Position numbers and translations under genes: made by a program
The notes under the pieces: model-generated
Seen by the model: the letters and a program-made list of their open reading frames with translations, nothing else
Databases searched by the model: none
What the model was told of the DNA's origin: nothing
Assembly (NCBI RefSeq): GCF_019278565.1
Contig: NZ_CP058988.1
Location: forward strand, 3,844,001-3,908,000
Source of the DNA: Cellulophaga sp. HaHa_2_95
GTDB taxonomy: Bacteria > Bacteroidota > Bacteroidia > Flavobacteriales > Flavobacteriaceae
Reading direction: 5' to 3'
DNA length: 64,000 nucleotides
In this document: in pieces, positions 19,012 to 27,293 of the stretch
Layout of the letters: every line of letters begins with the position of its first letter
Position numbering within the stretch: the first letter of the stretch is position 1

Positions 19012-20463
19012 TTACAAAGTGCTTAAACACGCTTTAACTCCTTTTTTATCTATTGCCAATAAGGCTTCTGAAATATACTTTACCAAACCAGGATACTGGC
19101 TCAAATCTGTTCCCACAATAGCACTATTAGAAAGTGCATTCTGCACTAAATCATCTATAGTTTGTTCCTCTTTAGTAACTTTCCCCCATTCTTGACTAAA
19201 GAAGTCTAGAACCTTTACATCATCATTCACTGCTATTTTATCGCCCTTAAAATCTCCTTTATAAAAGCGTATCATACAGGCTAAAGAAAAGGCTATTCTT
19301 TTTGGAAAAACACCCTTCAGTTGCGTGTACTCTATAAACGCAGGTAGCAAACGCGCTTGAAATTTAGAAGTACTATTCAGCGAAATTGCAATAAGGAAAT
19401 GTTTTAATGTTGGGTTCTTAAAACGATCTATAACGGCATTTATAAATGCATCTATTTCTGCTGTAGAAAAATTATTAAGTGTAGGTTTTATTTCGGTGGA
19501 AAGTACTTGCATCACATGATTACAAACCGCCGTATCATCCATGCTCTCTTTTACTGTACGTAAGCCTGCTAAGTAACCTACAGGCACCAAAGAAGTATGT
19601 GCTCCGTTTAAAATACGGACTTTCATTTCTCTATATGCTGATAAATCTTCTACAAACTGTACGTTTAAATTTGTTTGCGCAAAAGGGAGTTCTGCCTTTA
19701 CCAAAGACGGTGCTTTGATAACCCAACTATGGTACTCTTCACCAGCTACCAGTAACTCATCTTTAAAACCTATTTGTTCTTCAATAGCTTCTTTACGATC
19801 TTCGGGAAAACCAGAAACAATTCTATCTACTAAAGTGCTACAGAAATAATTGTACTTTTCTATCCAAGCCGCAAACTCTTTTTCTAAATTCCAATGTTCT
19901 GCATATTGAAGAATCGTACTTTTTAATGCCTCTCCATTGTTTTCAATGAGTTCACAAGGTAATAAAATACAGCCTTTATCTACCGCACCATTAAAAAAAT
20001 TAAATCGGTGGTACAGCCATAGTGTTAATTTTGCTGGGAACTCATGCGGAGGAAAATCAGTTTGCTTATCATGCTCCGAAAATTTGATTCCTGCCTCTGT
20101 TGTATTAGAAATAATAAACCGCATTTCTGGTTGCTCTGCTAATTGCAAGTATTTATCCCATTCTGTATAAGGTTGAATAACATCACTCACAGATTCTACT
20201 AGGGTTACTTCTGAAACTAATGTACCGTTACGAACTCCATCTAGCGCTACATGGAATAATCCATCTTGAGCTCTTAGCGCCGTGTAATCACCACGTTCTG
20301 TGGGCTTAATCACCACAATACTCCCATTAAAATCCGTCGTTTTATTTAACACATCAAACATCCAATCACAAAAGGCTCTTAAAAAATTTCCGCCTCCAAA
20401 TTGCAATATCCTAGCTGGATGAACAATTGGTTTATTTGCTGTAGATCTATCTAATATTTTCAT
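19012..20463 (-). CDS. uxaB: Tagaturonate reductase (altronate oxidoreductase)
   Basis: Mannitol-dehydrogenase-family enzyme of 483 residues reducing D-tagaturonate to D-altronate. It has the N-terminal cofactor motif ILQFGGGNFLRAF and the polyol-dehydrogenase catalytic K-x4-N-x2-H in KVRILNGAH. ATG at 20463 (MKILDR) is preferred: it puts the cofactor motif at the usual distance and leaves a 61-base gap to uxaA, while an upstream in-frame ATG at 20592 would overlap uxaA by 68 bases; ATG at 20490 is also possible. No glucuronate/galacturonate isomerase (UxaC) is in the operon, so the tagaturonate must come from elsewhere, most simply from L-galactonate via the LgoD-like gene. Confidence 0.9.
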   Translation of the reverse strand: MKILDRSTANKPIVHPARILQFGGGNFLRAFCDWMFDVLNKTTDFNGSIVVIKPTERGDYTALRAQDGLFHVALDGVRNGTLVSEVTLVESVSDVIQPYTEWDKYLQLAEQPEMRFIISNTTEAGIKFSEHDKQTDFPPHEFPAKLTLWLYHRFNFFNGAVDKGCILLPCELIENNGEALKSTILQYAEHWNLEKEFAAWIEKYNYFCSTLVDRIVSGFPEDRKEAIEEQIGFKDELLVAGEEYHSWVIKAPSLVKAELPFAQTNLNVQFVEDLSAYREMKVRILNGAHTSLVPVGYLAGLRTVKESMDDTAVCNHVMQVLSTEIKPTLNNFSTAEIDAFINAVIDRFKNPTLKHFLIAISLNSTSKFQARLLPAFIEYTQLKGVFPKRIAFSLACMIRFYKGDFKGDKIAVNDDVKVLDFFSQEWGKVTKEEQTIDDLVQNALSNSAIVGTDLSQYPGLVKYISEALLAIDKKGVKACLSTL

Positions 20464-20524
20464 TTTCACTGCCTTTTTTTCCACTATCATCGTGCGTTTA
20501 CTTTTCTTTAAATTGAAAAATAAT

Positions 20525-22177
20525 TTATAAAGAGACTCCTCTTTTCCAAGGAATAAAGTCGTTATTCCCATGTAGTACGGCTTTTGACGCAAGCTCTCCG
20601 CTTGCTACTTTTATAATATGTTCTAATATTTTTTCACCCATAGTCGCTATGGTATCTTCTCCACTAATTACAGTACCTGCGTTGATATCAATAATATCAT
20701 TCATACGTTCGTACAATTTTGTATTACTAGACATTTTTAAGACAGGCGCTACGGGGTTACCCGTTGGTGTCCCTAAACCTGTAGTAAATACTACAATATT
20801 GCATCCAGACCCTACTAAACCAGTAGTAGACTCCACATCATTGCCCGGAGTACACAGTAAATTTAATCCTGGTTTGGTCACCTGTTCCGTATAATCTAAA
20901 ACCGCCACAACAGGAGAAGTTCCTCCTTTTTTAGCTGCTCCGGCAGATTTCATGGCATCGGTTATCAAGCCATCTTTTATATTTCCTGGCGATGGATTAT
21001 TTTCAAAACCAGAACCAACCGCTATTGCAGCAGCCGAATAGGCACGCATTAAGTTATAGAACTTTTTCGCGTCTTTTTCTGTGGCACAACGGTTAATCAT
21101 TTCTTGTTCTACCCCATTCAGTTCTGGGAACTCTGCCAATACAGGACTACCGCCTAAGGCTACCAATAAATCTGAAGCATACCCTAAGGCTGGATTAGCA
21201 GATATTCCTGAAAAACCATCAGAACCACCACACTCTAATCCTAGCACCAACTTACTTAACGGCGCTGGTTTTCGTACGATCTCATTGGCTTCTATCAACC
21301 CTAAAAAAGTAACTTTTAAGGCTTCTTCTATAAAATGTCTTTCACTTAAACTTCCTTGTTGCTCTAAATAATGTACGGGCTTATCACCATCTACATTCAA
21401 CGTTTTTAACGCATTATGCAACATGGATATTTGTGCATTTTGGCATCCAAGACTTAAAATTGTAGCCCCGGCAACATTCGGATTCGCAATATATCCGGCT
21501 AATAGCTTGCAAAGCGTTTCAGAGTCTTGTCTAATGCCGCCACAACCACCGTCATGCTTTAAAAATTTTATCCCATCTACATTTGGAAACACTCTGTTCT
21601 TAGCCATTTCCTCATGAGTAGCTATGATTGGAGTCTTTAAAAGTTTCTCTCTAGATGCACCAGCCTTATAATTTCGGATTAAAGCATCGGTATCTACAGC
21701 AAAATCTTTTTTAGTTTGATATCCTAGTTTCTCAGAAAGTGCTGCCTCGAGAACATCTATATTTCTATTTTCACAAAAAGTTAATGGAATTACTAACCAG
21801 TAATTGGCGGTACCTACTTTAGCATCTTTTCTATGGTACCCATTAAAGGTGCTATTCTTAAATTTAGTAACATCTGGAGCTTTCCAAACGAACTGCTCTT
21901 TAGTATCACTAAATGATGCCGATGCATGTTTAACATTATCAACGGTAATAGCGGTGCCAGAAAGAATTTCTTTGGTTGCTTTACCAATTAAAACACCGTA
22001 CATAAATAGCTTATCGCCTATGCTAAAATCATGAAGGGCAAATTTATGTTTCTGCTTAATAAGTTCTTTTAAAGTGACTTCTGTTCCTGCTACGGAAGCT
22101 ACTAAGCCTTTTTCTAGGTTAGTAATCGCAACAATAATATTGTCTTTTGAGTCTATTTGAACATAGCTTTTTTGCAT
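20525..22177 (-). CDS. uxaA: Altronate dehydratase
   Basis: Full-length 550-residue UxaA/GarD-family dehydratase converting D-altronate to KDG. It has an N-terminal SAF-like domain (residues ~10-100, HKFALHDFSIGD) and a large C-terminal domain with HDGGCGGIRQDSETL and the cysteine-bearing LECGGSDGFSGISANPALG. It begins 4 bases after the LgoD-like dehydrogenase stop and precedes uxaB. Together the three genes give L-galactonate to tagaturonate to altronate to KDG. Confidence 0.92.
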   Translation of the reverse strand: MQKSYVQIDSKDNIIVAITNLEKGLVASVAGTEVTLKELIKQKHKFALHDFSIGDKLFMYGVLIGKATKEILSGTAITVDNVKHASASFSDTKEQFVWKAPDVTKFKNSTFNGYHRKDAKVGTANYWLVIPLTFCENRNIDVLEAALSEKLGYQTKKDFAVDTDALIRNYKAGASREKLLKTPIIATHEEMAKNRVFPNVDGIKFLKHDGGCGGIRQDSETLCKLLAGYIANPNVAGATILSLGCQNAQISMLHNALKTLNVDGDKPVHYLEQQGSLSERHFIEEALKVTFLGLIEANEIVRKPAPLSKLVLGLECGGSDGFSGISANPALGYASDLLVALGGSPVLAEFPELNGVEQEMINRCATEKDAKKFYNLMRAYSAAAIAVGSGFENNPSPGNIKDGLITDAMKSAGAAKKGGTSPVVAVLDYTEQVTKPGLNLLCTPGNDVESTTGLVGSGCNIVVFTTGLGTPTGNPVAPVLKMSSNTKLYERMNDIIDINAGTVISGEDTIATMGEKILEHIIKVASGELASKAVLHGNNDFIPWKRGVSL

Positions 22178-22181
22178 CTAT

Positions 22182-23192
22182 TTAACTAAAATTTACAGTG
22201 GCTTTAATTACGCCTGTTTCTGGTTTTAACCAGCTATCAAAATTTTCAATCATTTCTGTAAAGGGAACCGAATGTGTTATAAATGATGCTGTTGGAAATT
22301 GGTCTAAAACATTGATAACATGTTCAAAATCTTCGGTTGTTGCATTTCTACTACACATTAGGGTCATTTCTTTTGCATGTATTGCGGGGTGTGTATAGGT
22401 AAGTTCTCCTTTAGATAAACCTACTAAAATAAACCGACCTCCGTGAGACATGTACGACGGACACATTTCTAAGGCTCCTTTATGACCCGAAGCATCAAAA
22501 ACTGCCGTACATAAATCTCCATTTGTAATTTCGGTGATTTTTGATACAGGATCATTTGCAACATTTACCACATAATCTACGCCAATTTTATCTTTAGCAT
22601 ATTGTAAACGTTGTTCGTTCATATCTAGCGCAATTACTTTTGCTCCGGCAATCTGTGCTAATTTCATAATCCCAATTCCTATTGGTCCGCAACCAACTAC
22701 GACCACTGTTTCTCCTGGAATTATTTGAGCTCTTCGTATTGCGTGCGCTCCAATAGCCAAAGGTTCTACGATAGCCATTTGATCATCTGATAAATTATTT
22801 GCTAGCAATAAGATATTGGTAGGAACTGTAATCATCTCTTGCATTCCTCCATCACTATGCACCCCCAACACACGTATATTTGTACAGCAATTTGTTTTAT
22901 CGTTACGGCACGCTATACATTTTCCACAACTGATATAAGGCATTACTACCACCTTATCTCCTGCTTTAATTCCACGGTCGTTTGCGCCAATCTCCACTAC
23001 TTCTGAAGCCAACTCATGGCCTAAAATTCGCGGGTACGTAAAAAAAGCCTGATTACCTCCATAAGCATGTAAATCTGTACCACAAATTCCTACTTTTTTT
23101 ATTTTAAGCAAGGCTTCATTCTCTTTTCTAACAGGTACTTCTTTTTCTTTTAAAAGAAATTCTCCTGGTTTTTCACAAACGATATATTTCAT
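22182..23192 (-). CDS. lgoD: Zinc-type alcohol dehydrogenase, probable L-galactonate 5-dehydrogenase (LgoD-like)
   Basis: MDR enzyme of 336 residues with catalytic zinc residues Cys37 (GICGTD) and His59-Glu60, a complete structural-zinc lobe (CGKCIACRNDKTNCC, Cys89/92/95/103) and Rossmann motif VVVGCGPIGIG. ATG at 23192 (MKYIVCEKPG) matches the family N-terminus better than 23258. E. coli LgoD (YjjN) of this family oxidises L-galactonate to D-tagaturonate, and the next genes are uxaA and uxaB, so this is the most economical role. L-fuconate cannot feed this branch because its C6 is a methyl group. First gene of the operon, preceded by a candidate HTCS site. Confidence 0.83.
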   Translation of the reverse strand: MKYIVCEKPGEFLLKEKEVPVRKENEALLKIKKVGICGTDLHAYGGNQAFFTYPRILGHELASEVVEIGANDRGIKAGDKVVVMPYISCGKCIACRNDKTNCCTNIRVLGVHSDGGMQEMITVPTNILLLANNLSDDQMAIVEPLAIGAHAIRRAQIIPGETVVVVGCGPIGIGIMKLAQIAGAKVIALDMNEQRLQYAKDKIGVDYVVNVANDPVSKITEITNGDLCTAVFDASGHKGALEMCPSYMSHGGRFILVGLSKGELTYTHPAIHAKEMTLMCSRNATTEDFEHVINVLDQFPTASFITHSVPFTEMIENFDSWLKPETGVIKATVNFS

Positions 23193-23229
23193 TAATTCGG
23201 AATTATGGGTGATTGAAATTACTCTAAAG

Positions 23230-23259
23230 CTTGTTAATTCCACGTTCAGATTTAACAAG
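23230..23259. promoter_or_regulatory. Inverted repeat in the L-galactose operon leader
   Basis: CTTGTTAA (23230-23237) and TTAACAAG (23252-23259), a perfect 8-bp inverted repeat with a 14-base gap, 40-70 bases upstream of the lgoD-like start and just downstream of the predicted -7 position. Could be a repressor site. Confidence 0.4.
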
Positions 23260-23261
23260 TG

Positions 23262-23322
23262 TAAAGTTCGATAATATCCGATTTTCTGAAGATAGCAAAT
23301 GATTTAAAAGCTAGAACATATG
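23262..23322 (-). promoter_or_regulatory. Candidate HTCS-controlled promoter of the L-galactose operon
   Basis: On the minus strand half-site CATATGTTC begins at 23322 and CATTTG begins 21 bases later at 23301. After the same 26-base gap seen at other sites, GAACTTTA (23269-23262) occupies the -7 position, a poor match to TAnnTTTG (A and TTT kept). Confidence 0.5.
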
Positions 23323-23438
23323 TATAGATTCTTAATCCTACACAGGGCCAATAAAATCTCAACACACTAATAAACAAGTGTTTAAAAATTAAGTCTATCA
23401 ATGCACTTAAAAATTAACAGAAAGTCTTTATTTGTATT

Positions 23439-24467
23439 TTATTTTAAAGCAACTTTTAAGATATAATCATCGGCGGTTAAGAATAATTGAGACTCATCTG
23501 TAGCCAGAGCACAATTCGCAGTTAATAATCCAGTATGGATTCTAGCGATTACAACTCCATCAGGATTAAAAATCCAAACACCATCTGGGCCAGTAGCAAA
23601 CAGATATCCTTCTTGATTTGTTTTCATCCCATCTGGCAATCCTTTATGTTTTTTATCACGATCTAGAGCAGTAACATCATAAAATATTTTTTTTTCAGTC
23701 ACTATTCCCGGCTGCACAACAGTATAAGAATACCAAGCTGCCTTTTCAGGGTCAGAAGCCGCTACATAAAGTGTTTTCTGATCAGGTGATAGTGTAATTC
23801 CATTAGGATACTTTATGTCTCTATCAAGTACTATTAGTTTTCCAGAAGCCAACAAACAATAAACACCCTGAAAATCTAACTCTTTTGTAACATCGTTTAT
23901 TCCATTAGGCAAACCATAAGGAGGGTCTGTAAAATAAAGGTTCCCGTGGGCATCAAATACTCCGTCATTAGGACTATTTAATTTTTTGCCCTCAAACCTA
24001 TCAATAATCATTTCATAACGCTCTTTTGGAGCATTCATAGGTGCCTTCATTCTAGCAATTCGTCTTTCCCCCTGTTGCATCAAAATCAGTTCATCCTTAT
24101 AATACATCAACGCATTAGAACCGGCTTCTTTTCCTGTATAATTCTTTACATCACTTCCTGACGGATGCAAATAAACATGCGTTTTTCCTTGAGCATCAAT
24201 CTTAAAAACTTTACTATTTGGAATATCTGAAAACAAAAGATAATCTCCATTTTCTATATACAATGGCCCCTCCGTCCACGTAAAACCACCTGCCAGAATT
24301 TCTATACTACTGTGTTTATCTATAACCAAATTACCTTCCTCGGTTAAGATTTCTATAGAGAAATTAGCGGCTAACACACTTTTGTAACCAACTACGGCTT
24401 CTTTTTTAATTTTACAACTAGAAAGGATGATAAAGACAATAACTACACTTATACTTTTAGGAAACAC
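23439..24467 (-). CDS. SMP-30/gluconolactonase-family lipoprotein
   Basis: A 342-residue six-bladed propeller lactonase with lipoprotein signal (LSSC, Cys18), so it acts outside the cytoplasm. Family motifs include EGPLYIENGDYLLFSDIPNSKVF (metal-binding Glu near the start of the domain), LNSPNDG and YPNGITLSPD. Likely hydrolyses an aldonolactone such as D-galactonolactone. It is 29 bases downstream of a galactonate-dehydratase-like gene and the pair is joined to a galactonate/hexuronate-type transporter, suggesting that sugar acid is made outside, imported and dehydrated. Substrate unproven. Confidence 0.83.
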   Translation of the reverse strand: MFPKSISVVIVFIILSSCKIKKEAVVGYKSVLAANFSIEILTEEGNLVIDKHSSIEILAGGFTWTEGPLYIENGDYLLFSDIPNSKVFKIDAQGKTHVYLHPSGSDVKNYTGKEAGSNALMYYKDELILMQQGERRIARMKAPMNAPKERYEMIIDRFEGKKLNSPNDGVFDAHGNLYFTDPPYGLPNGINDVTKELDFQGVYCLLASGKLIVLDRDIKYPNGITLSPDQKTLYVAASDPEKAAWYSYTVVQPGIVTEKKIFYDVTALDRDKKHKGLPDGMKTNQEGYLFATGPDGVWIFNPDGVVIARIHTGLLTANCALATDESQLFLTADDYILKVALK

Positions 24468-24496
24468 TTGATTTATTTTGAGTTATATTTTCTGTT

Positions 24497-25657
24497 TTAC
24501 CAATTTGTGAAAGAACCATCACTACAGTGTAGTCTAGGAATTTCTACCGGAACAAACTCTGATTGCGCCGCCAAATCTTCATTGAATTCTACACCTAAAC
24601 CGGGCATATCTAGAACTTTATACCGAGACCCTTCTAATGTGTGTTGTAATGGATAGTACTCCGGAGCATTAGTACCCATGTATTGTGCTGGCGTATTTAC
24701 CTCTTCTAACCAACTAAAATTAGAGCATGCTGCCCCCAAATGAATGGATGCTGCCGTACAAATAGGCCCTAACGGGTTATGTGGCATTAGATCAATATAG
24801 TGAGACTCTGCCATTGCCGCCACTTTCATTGCTTCCGTTATTCCGCCGACATTGCAAATATCAAGGCGTACATATTGTGTAATATTCTTCTCTATAAAAG
24901 GTACAAATTGCCATTTGCTTGAAAATTCTTCACCTATAGTGAAAGGTACTGTTGTGAGCTTACGGAGACTTTCATAAGCCTCTGGGCTCTCATCTCTAAT
25001 AGGTTCTTCTATAAAATCTATTGTTCCCACTGGCATCTTGCTGATAAATGAATACGTCTCTGCTGCATTTAAGCGTGTATGATAATCAATACCTAAAGTA
25101 ATTTGAGAACCAATCTCTTTTCTTAAATCGATAAGCCAATCTGATAATAAGGCTATTGATTTTCTAGCTTCAAAAAGACCTTTATCTTCTTGTGATTCAA
25201 ACTCTGCAGGTGCCAACCGAAGCATTGTCCACCCTTCTTTAACCAATAACAGTGAGTAATCAAATAACTCTTCTCTCGTGGTAAAACGTACGGATGCAAA
25301 ACAGTCTACATAATCGCGTTGTTTTCCTCCTAATAATTCATAAACAGGAACCCCTAAAGCTTTACCTTTAATATCATATAAAGCAATATCTATTGCCGAT
25401 ATAGCAGCAGCCAATACACGACCGCCTTCAAAATACTGACCTCTATACATCTCTTGCCAAAGTGCTCCAATTTGCCTCGCATCCTTACCAATTAAAAAAG
25501 GTTTAAAATGCTGAATAGCTCCCACAACAGCAAGTTCACGCCCTGATAATCCAGAAGCACCCCAGCCATATATACCTGAATCTGTCTCCACCTTTACTAC
25601 CAATTGGCTCCCAGACCCGACATTTATGGGGTAGGTTTTTATATCTTTTATTTTCAT
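24497..25657 (-). CDS. dgoD: Enolase-superfamily sugar-acid dehydratase, D-galactonate dehydratase-like
   Basis: A 386-residue mandelate-racemase-group enzyme. Metal ligands are in LGIDYHTRL, IDFIEEP and TIGEE, and MPHNPLGPICTAASIHL provides the C-terminal catalytic His, a pattern of the galactonate dehydratase group. It would convert D-galactonate to 2-keto-3-deoxy-D-galactonate in the cytosol. It lies 12 bases after a DgoT/ExuT-like MFS gene and upstream of a secreted lactonase. Other aldonates (L-fuconate, gluconate) remain possible; it is clearly a different subgroup from the cycloisomerase at 11236. Confidence 0.8.
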   Translation of the reverse strand: MKIKDIKTYPINVGSGSQLVVKVETDSGIYGWGASGLSGRELAVVGAIQHFKPFLIGKDARQIGALWQEMYRGQYFEGGRVLAAAISAIDIALYDIKGKALGVPVYELLGGKQRDYVDCFASVRFTTREELFDYSLLLVKEGWTMLRLAPAEFESQEDKGLFEARKSIALLSDWLIDLRKEIGSQITLGIDYHTRLNAAETYSFISKMPVGTIDFIEEPIRDESPEAYESLRKLTTVPFTIGEEFSSKWQFVPFIEKNITQYVRLDICNVGGITEAMKVAAMAESHYIDLMPHNPLGPICTAASIHLGAACSNFSWLEEVNTPAQYMGTNAPEYYPLQHTLEGSRYKVLDMPGLGVEFNEDLAAQSEFVPVEIPRLHCSDGSFTNW

Positions 25658-25669
25658 AACTGTAAATTC

Positions 25670-26980
25670 TTAATTCTTTGGTCTAGAAACAATACGTTCT
25701 ACCTTGCCTACTATAAAAGTGTAACTTATGAAACCTAGCAAAGCTATAGCTCCGATAAAAAACAAAGCAGGTTTAAAATCTCCATCCTTAACTAAGTATC
25801 CTATAATAACAGGCACAACAATACCTGCCAAACCACCTATAAAATTAAACGCACCACCCGTAAGACCTATAAGTTTTTTAGGTGCCATTAAGGAGATAAA
25901 TACCCAGGCAATACTGGCCAAACCATTTCCAAAAAATGCAATGGATAAAAATAAGATCACTAGAAACGTATCATCCGTATAGTTTGCCCCTATAATTGCT
26001 GTAGAAAGCAACATACCACATATGATAGGCAGCTTACGCGCTATCTCAACGGTATAGCCTCTTTTTATTAAAAAATCTGAAGTAAACCCAGATAATAACA
26101 CGCCAAAAAATGCTGCTAAAAAAGGAATAGATGCCAAAAACCCTGACTCAAGAAAATCTAGACCTCTATATTTTACCAAATACGTTGGAAACCAGGTTAA
26201 AAAAAATATGATAATAGTTCCTAAGCAGAATTGCCCAATATATAACCCCCATAGCTTCCGATAGGAAAACACTTCTCTTAAATCTGACCAACTAAACTTT
26301 TCTACTTTCTCCTTTTTGTCAGTGTCGGGCACTCCGTCTATCAACCCACCTCCTTCAGCGATATAGTCTATTTCTTCTTGATTCATGGTTGCATGCTCTT
26401 TAGGATCTCTATATAAAACATACCACAAAATAGCCCAAACCAAACCAACAGCTCCTGAAACATAAAATAATCCCCGCCAACCTAGATACGTCTGAATAGC
26501 CGTCAAAACTGGTGTTAGAAATGCAAGCCCCAAAAATTGACCTGAAGTATAAATTGCAATGGCAGACGCGCGCTCTTTTTCAGGAAACCAGCGGGTAACA
26601 ATAACATTGTTCGTTGGATAAGAAGGTGCCTCAAAAACACCTATAGTAGCCCTTAACCCTAACAAGCTTACAAAAGAATTAGCCATTCCCTGAACCAAAG
26701 TAGCTATAGACCATAATGCCATAATCACCGAGTACAAAACTCTTGTCTTTATTTTATCTGCCATAAATCCTCCAGGAATTTGTAAAATAGCATAGGTCCA
26801 TGCAAAAGCAGAAAAGATAAACCCCATTTGAACAGATGATAAATCTAAATCTTCACTTAATGCAAAAGCTGCTACAGAAATATTACTCCTATCTAAATAA
26901 TTTATTACCACCGTTAAAAAAACCATAGCTAAAATGCCATATCTTTTATTCGTTTTCTTGGTGTTTTGCTCTTTTTGCAT
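25670..26980 (-). CDS. MFS sugar-acid:H+ symporter (DgoT/ExuT/GudP type)
   Basis: A 436-residue anion:cation symporter-type MFS carrier with twelve predicted segments. It has the family's first segment VVINYLDRSNISVAAFAL, QIPGGFMADKIKTR and RWFPEKERASAIAIY. Relatives import D-galactonate, hexuronates or glucarate. First gene of a three-gene unit with the dehydratase and the secreted lactonase, so a galactonate-like acid is the likely cargo. Shares a 313-base divergent region with the HTCS gene. Confidence 0.87.
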   Translation of the reverse strand: MQKEQNTKKTNKRYGILAMVFLTVVINYLDRSNISVAAFALSEDLDLSSVQMGFIFSAFAWTYAILQIPGGFMADKIKTRVLYSVIMALWSIATLVQGMANSFVSLLGLRATIGVFEAPSYPTNNVIVTRWFPEKERASAIAIYTSGQFLGLAFLTPVLTAIQTYLGWRGLFYVSGAVGLVWAILWYVLYRDPKEHATMNQEEIDYIAEGGGLIDGVPDTDKKEKVEKFSWSDLREVFSYRKLWGLYIGQFCLGTIIIFFLTWFPTYLVKYRGLDFLESGFLASIPFLAAFFGVLLSGFTSDFLIKRGYTVEIARKLPIICGMLLSTAIIGANYTDDTFLVILFLSIAFFGNGLASIAWVFISLMAPKKLIGLTGGAFNFIGGLAGIVVPVIIGYLVKDGDFKPALFFIGAIALLGFISYTFIVGKVERIVSRPKN

Positions 26981-27293
26981 CTGTTCTTTAGTATTGCTGC
27001 GCAGACCACTAAAACTTTGAAAAGTAATGAATTAGCTATCCGTAAAAATGATTTTTAATAAGTGGAAGTACAGAGGTAAGAAAAAAAATATCTAGTTTGT
27101 AGCAAACTATTTTTTAGGGACGCAACATATGTTCAAAAGACTACAACATATGGAACAAAGAAATAGAACCACCTTATTAATTCTATTTTAAAATACTAAT
27201 AATCAGCAATCTAAGTTCATAATTATAAATAGTTCGTGAACCCAAAAAATGATATAGATACATATATATCCGCAATTTGATATATTTGTTAGT
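26981..27293. other. Divergent control region between MFS and HTCS genes
   Basis: 313 bases. Contains the best-matching HTCS repeat (27123-27152), a perfect palindrome TAGTTTG-TAG-CAAACTA (27093-27109), and TATATTTG (27281-27288) immediately before the HTCS start. If the last is the real -7 box, the HTCS transcript would start at or next to its ATG (leaderless or nearly so). Confidence 0.55.
27123..27152. promoter_or_regulatory. Candidate HTCS operator, two CAACATATG half-sites
   Basis: CAACATATG at 27123-27131 and again at 27144-27152, exactly 21 bp (two helical turns) apart. The first copy sits in a perfect AACATATGTT palindrome, so the site fits the consensus in both directions, in keeping with its position midway between divergent genes. 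Confidence 0.6.

Noticed and set aside
20463..20592. Overlapping uxaA/uxaB genes
   Set aside because: The overlap exists only if the longest possible uxaB start is used; the family-consistent start at 20463 leaves a 61-base gap.
19012..22177. Galacturonate catabolism (UxaCBA)
   Set aside because: UxaC isomerase and any pectin or uronate-releasing enzyme are absent from the operon and the window.
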